A stretch of DNA of 64,000 nucleotides from Cenococcum geophilum 1.58 (lineage: Eukaryota; Ascomycota; Dothideomycetes; Gloniales; Gloniaceae): NCBI GenBank assembly GCA_001692895.1, contig KV748230.1, forward strand, positions 744,001 to 808,000, given 5' to 3'. The notes under the pieces were generated by a model, which saw only the letters and a list, made by a program, of their open reading frames with translations, was not told the DNA's origin and did no database searches. Of the stretch, positions 55,619 to 64,000 are shown piece after piece (within the stretch, counting starts at the first letter, position 1; the number at the start of each line of letters is the position of its first letter). Both the position numbers and the translations under genes were made by a program.

Positions 55619-58600
55619 TCATACCTCCTCGTCCGACTCGACCTCAGCAGTCTAGAAAACAGTGTCAGTAAGCGTTCTAATATCAAAAGCACATGATGAA
55701 CAGCAACTTACATCGTCGTGGAATGTCTTTCCCTCGGTAGTCCGGTTGATCAAACCCACACGGATACAGAAGTCGCCAAACCGCTCGCTCTCCTCTCTCT
55801 CAATCGCATACCTCTTCAGCAACGGCTTCATGATCGCCAAGATCTCGTCCTCCTTGATCGACGACCTATACAGCTTGTTGAGCCGCTGGCCATGATATCC
55901 ACCGCCAAGGTACATGTTGTAGGCGCCATACGCCTTCCCCACAAACGCGACTTCCGCCAGCCAAGGACGAGCACAGCCGTTTGGACAGCCGGTCATCCGC
56001 ATGACGATCGAGTCCTGGCGTAACCCGCTCTCCTCGATGACGCCTTCGAGCTTGGTGATGAGTTCTGGGAGGTAGCGCTCGCTCTCAGCCATGGCGAGGC
56101 CGCAGGTAGGGAAGGCGACGCAGGCCGAAGAGGAGAGGCGCAGCCCAGAGAAGTCTGTGTTGTCAAGTTTGTACTTGGCGAGCAGCTCCTTCATAGCCGG
56201 TAAATCCTCATCGCTCACGCCGCTGAGAATGAGGTGCTGATTTCCTGTGAGCCTGAACTCACCTTTGTGCACTTTAGCGATCTCAACTAGTCCGGTCTTC
56301 ATGGGGAAGTCTGCGGTATCCTCAATACGTCCGTTCTCGATGAAGAAGGTGAAGTGGTTCATGCCGTTTTCGTCCTTCTGCCAGCCGAAGGTGTCGATGT
56401 TGCTATCGAATTTGAAAGGCCGGGGCTCCTGGAACTTGTCTCCCAACAGATCTTCCACCTTGCCACGGAATACGTCAACGCCCATGTCGTCGATAGTGTA
56501 TTTTAAACGAGCGTGTTTACGGTTGTTGCGATCACCATGATCACGCTGGACGAGCATGATTTTCTCACAGACAATATGAACGACGTCCTTTGGTACGTAG
56601 CCAAGCATGCTACCCGTGCGAGGATATGTCTTCTTGTTGTTATGAGTGACACCCATACCACCTCCGGCTAGGACGTTGAAACCCTCAAGTCGATTATCAG
56701 AACCCTTTATCGCGATAAGGCCAATGTCGTGGGCGTAAACGTCCGTATCGTTGTGGGGTGGGATCGCGATAGTGATCTTGAACTTCCTGGGGAGGTATGT
56801 AGGGCCATAGAGCGGCTCATGATCAACGACCGCATTTCCAGCGACTTGTACTTTCTCATCATTCTCGTCCTTTAGCCAGATCTCGTGGTATGCAGTCGTA
56901 GACGGAAGGAGATGGTCACTGATTTTCTTAGATATAGCGTGAACATCAGTATGATATTGTGAGTGCTGTGGTAAGCTGCTGCACATTACATTGCGGTTAA
57001 CGTCACCACACGCCGCAATGGTCGTCATCAAAGCTGTGTTGATGGCTTGCATAGCTGGCCGCAACTTTCCTTTGACAACACCATGGAACTGGAATGTCTG
57101 CCTGGTGGTCAACTTCATTGTCTCGTTGCCCAGCCTTGTGCTAATAGCATCCATCTGGAGCCATTGGGAAGGAGTAGCAACCCCACCGGGAAGTCGGCAT
57201 CTGATCATGAAAGAGTAGGCTGGCTCTAGGCCTTGAGCTTTCCGCTCATCGCGAAGATCACGGTCATCTTGCATGTATGTGCCATGGAATTTGGTAAGTT
57301 GCTGGTCACTTGCGGAGATTGCACCGGTACTCTCATCTTTCAGCCCTTCAGCAATCGTTCCCCGGAGGTAGTTTGATGCAGCTTTAATGTCTTCGTTGGT
57401 AAGTGGTGGCGGCTCGTCCGGGAGACCTTGAATATTGTCAACGCCGAATGCTTGCCACAACTTAGGTTCCCATTCAGCGTAACCGGTTTGGAAACCATCT
57501 GGATCTTGGTCATCTCCAAGCCCACATTCCGTCAACGGCTTACCCCCTAGGGTGAGCAGTCTGGCATGGAGGTCTTTTCCGGGCTTGTTGTAATAGATCT
57601 TGTCCTCCTTCCTCGGCCAGTAATGACTGTCACCAAGAGCGAACACGGCAAAGTTAACCGTTGCAAGGTCAATATCTGTCGAATCCCTAACAGCTTCCCA
57701 GAATGTCCTTCCATTCTGGGGAAACTCTCCCTGGCCTGCTGTGCTAGTAATAAGCACAACATTCTGCTCACTCCCAAAGTCCTCCAGAGGGTAGTCGTCC
57801 ATCGCCATAACCACGGTCTTAAGTCCTCTAGCTTTACCCCGGCTAGCCAACCGCTTAGCAAGGTTCTCAGCATTGCCATTGTCGGAAGCGAAGAGAACTG
57901 TCATAGGGTCACCAGCAAGCCCTTCCAAAAGTTTGCTGTAAGCGTCCTTTGCTTTCCTCTTCTGCAGTTGTCTGACCTCCGAGCCATACGAGGCGGAAAG
58001 GTTAGCAGAAAACTCAGGGTGTCTCTTCATTAGTTGAGAGAGATAATTATCTCGCCTGAGGAACTCCTCCAGCTCCTTCTTAATGCGTTCTGAGTCTAGC
58101 TGGAAATTTGGTTCGCCTTTCTCATCACCACGAGGATCCCACCGGTAAAGGGGCCAGTAGCCAAGATCAACCGCCTTCTTGGTTTCTTGCAGCACTGTTA
58201 ATGGTGAGTCACTCTCCTTTTCGTACGGTAGGTATGCCAGAACCACTGATGGCCCGTCGAATTTGTCGGCCTCAATCATAGCTTCCAGGACTTGAGTGTA
58301 CGAACTATACACAGCGACGGACGCAACATATGCATTTCCAAAATTCATGGCGTAAAGGCCGATATCCTTTTTCCGTCTTGCTGCATCTGCTGCTGTTCGC
58401 TCTGAATATGGTTGAGAGTCAATAATCAGCATATTGATGTTCTCGCCAGACGCAAGAACATGATGGACACCAGAATTCCCAAGGTCGTATGCCCAGGCAT
58501 CGGAACCAATCAGCCATGGTGACTCTTTATAAAAAAGGGACTTGGAGGAAAGGAGCTGCGTCGCAGCTGGCGAGCCGTCGTTGCTGAGTCTTGCAATGAC

Positions 58601-60441
58601 CTCGGACGCCAGGGCACCTGCTTTCTCGCCATCTTCAGCTTCCAGAGCCCACTTGGAAAGCCATTGTTGAGGCACATCAGTAGCGAAGTCGCGAGACTTG
58701 GCAGCCAACTGAACTTGTTCAATGAAGCGCTTCCGATGTTCCTTGCGTGCAACAAGTGAACCAAAACCGAATTCTGGGCTCGAAGATCTCTCCCGGGATA
58801 TTCCAGCGTGGCTTGCACCTAATTGGTTTGCGATGTGAAGCCGTTGGCCAAATACTTGATCGAGTATCTTCATATATGCGTTCTCCAGTCCAGGTTGCTT
58901 CAGCCTGGTCTCTTCGAGCTCAACCTGAGGCCCTTCAGGATTACCAATCTGAAGGTTCTGAATGGGAGAGTCGGACAGTAGATTCTGGAAAACGCCTCTC
59001 AAAGCCTGCCTCACCGTGCTTTCATTAATGTAGCCCAACTGGTAGCCTACAATGGTTGGCGAGTTTCCTCCGCTAGACTTCAGCGACATTAGTAAGTCGA
59101 GAAGTAATGGACCCCATTTCGTAGTCTTTCGGCGAATTTGCTCTAGCACAGCAATCTTCTTGATTGACTTCGGGAGTAGTGGAGCTAGCGTGGCGCCTAA
59201 CCAGGGCCTGTATAGCCTAGTTGTGATTATTCCAGCATTTGCATATTGATCCGAGGAACTAGCGGCGTCAATTTCTTTGGCAAAGAGAGCTGTGTCGGCT
59301 CCAAAAAGGAAGAGTGCCGCCTCTGCATTTGGAGGTCCGGTGTATTCGAATGCTTCGTAGGATCGGCCGGTGGATTCCTTCACAGTAGCCCAAACCTGAG
59401 AGACGAAGTTGTAGATATCACCAGAGGAAATTGGTCTCGACGTAAGCGACTCTACTGATGTGGCAGATGACAGAGACGCGTCACTTGCAGAGCTACTTTC
59501 GCGTCTCGATGATCCCTCAGAGGACTCTCGTGCACCTGAACGGTCGGGCAATGGCAAAGATTTTCCATCATCTGCAGGGCTCACACGCCCAATCGACTCA
59601 CCGTTGACAACAGTAGCTTGGCTCCGCGCCACAGCCAAAGAAGCAACTCTTCCATCATCCGCGTACAGACTGGATTCTCCAGTTGACAAACTCTGGAACA
59701 CACTTGCAGCACCTAAATCTAATACCTGCTTCACTAGATCTCGATTCTCATAAAGGATCGACTTATCCCCAGCAAGGTTCGCAGAGTCGAAGAAATGGAT
59801 GACGCCTCTTCCTGATTTAATGGCCAAAGCATGGGCAGTCAATGCAATATCCTGGGCCTCCTGGAGTGACTCTGATTGTAAGAAGGTAAAGCCAGACTGT
59901 CTGATGGATGTGATGTCGGAGTAATCCGGATAGCCTGAAGGTTGTATGGATACATGGATAACGACTGGGTATTGCGCTAATTTGTAGAGGTAGGGTATTG
60001 ATTTGACGAGGATTGTGGAAGTAGTGGTGACGGAGACAATTTTTCCGGAGCGAATGGGCTGAAATGCGGAGAGGAAAGGGTCGGCATTGTGTCGGACAGG
60101 AAGAATCTGCGAATGGTCAGACGCTATTAGAAATTGTTAAGAGAGAGGATCAAAGTACCTCTGGTAGCTCCTTTGCCACTAAACTGGGAGCTTTATTATT
60201 GCTGTAAGAACGAAGGAAGCCCGAGAACTCGGAATCCGTTGCGAGAGATGGTTGAACAGATATAATCACATCGCTTGAGAGGTATGCAATTCGCGCCACT
60301 GAAAAGAAAGAGCTCGAGTCAGCGCATCCGCCAGACAATAAAGGTTACGAATAACAGTTTGAGGGGCATCCGTGCATCCCCAGACGTCCAATGCGGGGGT
60401 ATCAACTTACCCGCCTCTCCAGCGGTGGAGATTGAAGCCAT
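55619..60441 (-). CDS. MET5: Assimilatory sulfite reductase (NADPH), hemoprotein beta subunit
   Basis: Four exons: 60441-60411, 60298-60159, 60106-55712 and 55651-55619 (1532 aa). All introns have GT..AG, agree in phase and give the expected N-terminus (MASISTAGEA) and acidic end (TAEVESDEEV). The order is a pyruvate-ferredoxin-oxidoreductase-like N-terminal half (to about 760), a flavodoxin-like domain at about 793-945 (TVLFASDNGNAENLAKRLAS, ITSTAGQGEFPQNG), then sulfite reductase ferredoxin-like and siroheme/4Fe-4S domains. The cluster ligands are Cys 1386, 1392, 1431 and 1435 (CVAFPTC, CPNGC). The enzyme reduces sulfite to sulfide with six electrons from the Met10 flavoprotein. A Ser-rich insert sits near 245-285. 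It is divergently transcribed from FAD1. Confidence 0.95.
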
Positions 60442-60601
60442 AATGGCGACTTTCAAAGGGAGAGGAATGGAATGAGATGAAGAGAGGAGTTTGGTAATTG
60501 AGCACGGCGAGGTGTATATTTTTCAACCTTTGTCACCCCGATTCTCCCCCGAAGCCCTGTAGCAGACAAGCGCAAATCGCGCCATCGGTTTGCCGCAACA
60601 C

Positions 60602-60773
60602 GAGGGAAAATCGGTGGCTTGGCGCCCACTAAACTTCTGGAAGGTTGGAACGTCATGATGAGGGAAAATCGGTGGCTTGGCGCCCACTAAACTTCTGGAA
60701 GGTTGGAACGTCATGATGAGGGAAAATCGGTGGCTTGGCGCCCACTAAACTTCTGGAAGGTTGGAACGTCATG
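60602..60773. repeat. Perfect 58-bp tandem triplication in the MET5 promoter
   Basis: Three copies, starting at 60602, 60660 and 60718, are identical by eye; the third is short by two bases. Each unit holds CTTGGCGCCCAC and AACGTCATGA, whose reverse strand TCATGACGTT contains a bZIP-like TGACGT half-site. The array lies 161-332 bp upstream of the MET5 start codon. Perfect identity implies a recent expansion or an assembly artefact. Confidence 0.95.
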
Positions 60774-60850
60774 CCCGATACCCATAGGGTAAGGACATGT
60801 AGGTAATCAATTGCCCATGCTATTATTCGTCAGTTCCTACATACACCGTG

Positions 60851-61151
60851 TATCCCTTATTCCGTTAGCGTCCAACGAGAAGTGGCCCATGCGCAAATGC
60901 CGTAATAGGAGCGTACTCCAAGGACTCTATTTGGCTGCAGTATCTGCAAAATGCCGCTCTGTAGAAAGGATGAGTGCTGGCAACCTCGTATTGAGCGACT
61001 TAACTCCAAAGATTGAGCTTATATGTTAAAATATTATAGTGTTCGGTTCTTAAAGGCTTAGTATCTCTCAGTACGCGCATCGAATTCAGCTCAATCGATT
61101 AGCGAGTTCTTATCGATAACAGTTGGACGCAAATTGACGGGATAAGGGATA
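60851..61151. mobile_element. MITE, TATCCCTTA family, copy 2 (301 bp)
   Basis: The left end TATCCCTTATTCCGTTAGCG continues to TCCAAC and is mirrored at the right end (GTTGGACGCAAATTGACGGG, then ATAAGGGATA). The outer sequence matches the element at 48802-48935. The interior is non-coding and holds TTATCGATAAC near the right end. It sits between MET5 and FAD1. Confidence 0.75.
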
Positions 61152-61444
61152 TCAAATAGCTACCCGTGTCGAGGTGGCGAAAGAGGTTCAACATACTACT
61201 AGTGGAACAGTCCAGGGCCATTCCTGTTGGCCGGCAATTTACTGCTGGAGCTCTCCCGAGAACGAGGGGAATGCGAACGGCTCTCTCTTGGCAGTCTCAG
61301 AGTATGAAGTACCTGCCTCTCACCGCCTTCGGTAAATCCTTTGGAAACTCTCTAGAAGTATCCAGGTCAGCAACCCGCAAATGGATTCCACATAGTCGCA
61401 AGCATACCTGCGTCTCATGTCGTGTTTTCAACCGCAGTATCGCA

Positions 61445-62573
61445 ATGTCCGCATCCTTTGTCGGAGATAATAATAGTAATCATGTCGACCGATCCACACC
61501 ACTCGTACCTGAGTCGCCGCTCTCCTTCCCGGATATTTGCGCGAGAATCCATGACCGCATCAGCACCTTCCTAACCGAAGAGACAAACGAGCAAAACTTG
61601 CGGAGCGTCCAGGAGCAGACTCGCATCTCTTTGGGAGTCATATCTGAAGCCTTGGACCGTTACAGGTACATCCTGACTTCTTCACATGCTGCTGGCTTGT
61701 CTTACCAACATGACATCTTATATTCCTCAATGGACTAATAAATAGTTATAGCCTTCCGGAGATCTCACTCTCCTACAACGGAGGAAAGGACTGCCTTGTT
61801 CTTCTCATTCTCTACCTCTCCGTCCTCCACTCGAAAGGGCTCGCCCGTTCTACTACCAACAACGTCAGCAGCGCTCACCACGAGCCCATCCAATGCGTCT
61901 ATATCCAAGCGCCTCACCCTTTCACTGAAGTTGAGACCTTTGTCACCTCTAGCGTCGCCATATACTCCCTCTCCCTAGACTCATATGCTAAACCGATGAA
62001 AGCCGCCTTTGCTGACTATCTCCACGACAAACCCTCGGTAAAAGCTATATTCGTCGGAACGAGGCGGACAGACCCGCACGGGACTGACCTGACACACTTT
62101 GACCCTACAGATCACGGATGGCCTGAGTTTATGCGTATACATCCCGTCATAGAGTGGCACTACGTTGACATTTGGACGGTGAGTCAGAACTATCTATCAT
62201 ATCCAAAATATAATTACACCGCCATTGAAATCGTGTCCAAATCATGTCCATGATCTTATTGCTAATTGTTCGCTCAAATGTAGTTCATTCGCCACCTCAA
62301 AATCCCGTATTGTGTCTTATATGACCGTAAGTCTATTCTCTACGGCTCTCTATAACTAATAGAAGTCAAACGACTCTTATCTATTTAGGTGGTTATACCT
62401 CCCTGGGCGGTACTACTGATACACACCCAAACCCGGCCCTGCTTTGCCAGCCACAGACTCCTAGAGGCTCTCAGACAGAAAATGGTGTTCAAAACGGCAC
62501 AAGCACTCCCAAATTCCGGCCTGCATATGAGCTTGTAGAAGACCAGGAGGAACGGTTAGGACGAGACAGATAG
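61445..62573 (+). CDS. FAD1: FAD synthase (FMN adenylyltransferase), PAPS-reductase-like fold
   Basis: Four exons: 61445-61665, 61752-62178, 62284-62326 and 62389-62573 (291 aa). Introns of 86, 105 and 62 nt have GT..AG and agree in phase. I chose the ATG at 61445 (MSASFVGDNN) because the protein then matches the usual fungal length of about 290-310; ATGs at 61304 and 61271 would add an N-terminal extension that could be a targeting sequence. Signatures are SLSYNGGKDCLVLL (PP-loop), AIFVGTRRTDPHG, RIHPVIEWHYVDIWTFIRHL and IPYCVLYDRGYTSLG, as in yeast Fad1. It makes FAD from FMN and ATP, supplying flavoproteins including the sulfite reductase alpha subunit. Confidence 0.92.
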
Positions 62574-63495
62574 AGAATTGCATGACTTCACAACGACAAC
62601 GGCTGAAGGATACCTGAATTGAGTTAGCCGTAACTATAAGATTTCAGTGCTCATGCATCCAGAGGTGTTATCCTAGACGCGAGTCGTATTTGTAACCTAC
62701 GGATTTTTTTTTAGAGTATTTGTTGGTGTACTTGGCGAGTGTCTCTCAATTCTGGGTAAGGGTATCTACTCCCCGTAGAGCAATTATCACAAGTATAGAA
62801 TACATGGTTGCACATTTGGCGGTGCACACAAATTTCAACCCGGTGATGGTGGCTCGCAATCCCGTCAGGTTTTCAATCTGGTGCTCGTAGATTCCCATTC
62901 TCTGACGACAAAGCCACTGTGTGCAACACAGTGTCAGTAATGTGAAAACTATACGCACCACTGAATGACTCTCGAAATGATAGGACGATTCGGGCCTCCC
63001 TTTAATCGACGAAGCGTTTGGTAGGATGCCTAGGCGGTGTGTAATAATTATGAGGTAGAATGTTGCGGACAAGCTCTAGAATCAAAGAATATGCCATTAA
63101 TCGCAAGAGCGAATGCGTGTGGAATGATTTAAGCGAGGCAAAAGCGGTGGTTTTTATAGAAATTAAGGGTGTATAAGGGTGCCTGCGGCCTGTGCCGTCT
63201 ACGTCTTTCTACAAGCGATGTCGACATGGATTAATGGCGTCTTATCGGAAACGACGGCTGCACATACCCAATTAGGGAAGCCGTTGTGCACACAATGCAT
63301 GCTCCCCGCCAGTCTTTTGATACCAGTCATAGAAACATGGCTTGAGAGCTGCCTAAGGGCACTGCGCCCTACAAAATGCTTCATTGACCCCCGCATTTGT
63401 CTTCTTTCTTTTCTTTCATTGCCTAATCTCCCACTGCTGCTGGAGATCGTAAATTTCTGCCTACGTTGAGGTCAACCCGTTGCCCCACGACGAAA
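62574..63495. other. Intergenic region, no gene supported
   Basis: About 0.9 kb between FAD1 and the terminal gene. Open frames of 60-110 codons on both strands carry no domain. The part just upstream of 63496 is pyrimidine-rich (TCTTCTTTCTTTTCTTTC), as in a promoter. Confidence 0.4.
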
Positions 63496-64000
63496 ATGGG
63501 AGATCCCCACGACCAGACCCAATTGCGTGGCGAGTCATCGCATGCCTTTGGCACAAGCTTTAGATCACAATTGGGCTCGTTCTCAGCGCCTTCGCCGCTT
63601 GCCGAGGAGGCAATTGCGCGAGATCTGCAAGACGCTCCTGAGAGCCCTGACTCCAGCTCTGAAGATGACGACTCTGAAAGCTCGACAGTACGGCCTTTTG
63701 AGTTCTCAATGACAGAAACATACCATCGACCAAGCTATGTAAATCCTGGACTCAGGTCCTGTGTCCCCCTCGCGGCATCCGTTCCTGAACACGGCTACTT
63801 GAGTAAGAAAGAGCGTGCCGCCGTGCGTGACGAAGAACGTAGCTTGCTAAGGGATAACCTGCTGATCCCGCCAAAGCACCCGCGCCGAGGTAGCGAAGGG
63901 GGCTTGTCTGCACGCTTGAGCAAAAGGTCTTTATCAGCGCTGCGAAAAGTAAGGAGTTCAGCAGACGAAGAAGCCACAATAGGTTCAGACCACGACACCC
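63496..64000 (+). CDS. MATE-type efflux transporter, N-terminal cytosolic part (runs off window)
   Basis: ATG at 63496 opens a frame that stays open for 168 codons to the window end. It reads MGDPHDQTQLRGESSHAF and continues with ARDLQDAPESPDSSSEDDDS, YHRPSYVNPGLR, LSKKERAAVRDEERSLLRDN and LIPPKHPRRG. This Ser/Asp-rich, cytosolic leader with RPS(Y/F), ERSLLRDN and PPKHPR blocks is what I associate with the N-termini of fungal MATE (multidrug and toxin extrusion) family proteins. No transmembrane segment is reached before the end, so the family call rests on the leader alone. The downstream sequence would settle it. Confidence 0.55.
   Translation, partial: MGDPHDQTQLRGESSHAFGTSFRSQLGSFSAPSPLAEEAIARDLQDAPESPDSSSEDDDSESSTVRPFEFSMTETYHRPSYVNPGLRSCVPLAASVPEHGYLSKKERAAVRDEERSLLRDNLLIPPKHPRRGSEGGLSARLSKRSLSALRKVRSSADEEATIGSDHDT

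Larger units (their letters stand above)
60442..61444. promoter_or_regulatory. Shared MET5 / FAD1 intergenic region
   Basis: About 1 kb between two divergent start codons. It contains a perfect 58-bp triplication (60602-60773) and a 301-bp MITE (60851-61151). Upstream in-frame Met codons for FAD1 exist at 61271 and 61304, so the FAD1 5' boundary is uncertain. Confidence 0.6.

Noticed and set aside
60602-60773. Possible CRISPR-like direct repeats
   Set aside because: The copies are contiguous with no spacers, in a eukaryotic promoter. It is a simple tandem triplication.
61166-61444. Longer FAD1 start at 61166
   Set aside because: The first codon there is GTG. The extension has no family match and begins 15 bp after a MITE end.

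Overview
This window looks like a filamentous ascomycete (Pezizomycotina) chromosome segment. Introns are short (about 45-105 nt) with GT...CTRAY...YAG signals. It also carries an assimilatory sulfite reductase beta subunit, a HET-domain protein, NB-ARC-type TPR remnants and repeat-induced point mutation (RIP). A leotiomycete is my best guess, but that is inference only. The window has two sharply different compartments.

Bases 1-23,312 are an AT-rich block with no intact gene. It holds a stack of RIP-degraded repeats. There is a ~2.2 kb imperfect inverted duplication centred near 1.8 kb. A 12-bp minisatellite lies in two oppositely oriented arms. An 11.35 kb Ty3/gypsy LTR element (3216-14565, TSD ATACG) is inserted in one arm and is itself split by a 5'-truncated LINE (5003-8387, 14-bp TSD). 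A second 6.9 kb Ty3/gypsy element, probably a chromovirus (16398-23312, TSD AGAAG), ends about 450 bp before the first host gene. Several small foldback elements (MITEs) lie between them.

Bases 23,769-64,000 are gene-rich euchromatin. In order: URB1 (60S assembly), an eIF4E-binding/4E-T-like protein, ATP25 and NMD3 (divergent pair), a decayed PAQR/haemolysin-III receptor gene, a DUF7704 membrane protein, a HET-domain gene, a patch of relics (acyl-CoA dehydrogenase C-terminus and NLR-type TPR, abutting back to back, beside a CGTAC-rich element), ESF2, PEX12, an unrecognised spliced gene end, a PQ-loop transporter, an ammonium transporter, MET5 (sulfite reductase beta), FAD1 (FAD synthase, divergent from MET5), and the start of a MATE-type transporter that runs off the window.

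Three ribosome-assembly genes (URB1, NMD3, ESF2) lie within 23 kb. Nitrogen and sulfur assimilation genes (AMT, MET5) are neighbours, and MET5 is paired head-to-head with FAD1 across a promoter holding a perfect 58-bp triplication and a MITE. The accessory signals are concentrated in 37.6-45 kb (pseudogenes, HET, NLR remnant) and in the repeat block. I found no convincing tRNA, rRNA, CRISPR or wholly novel multi-gene system.
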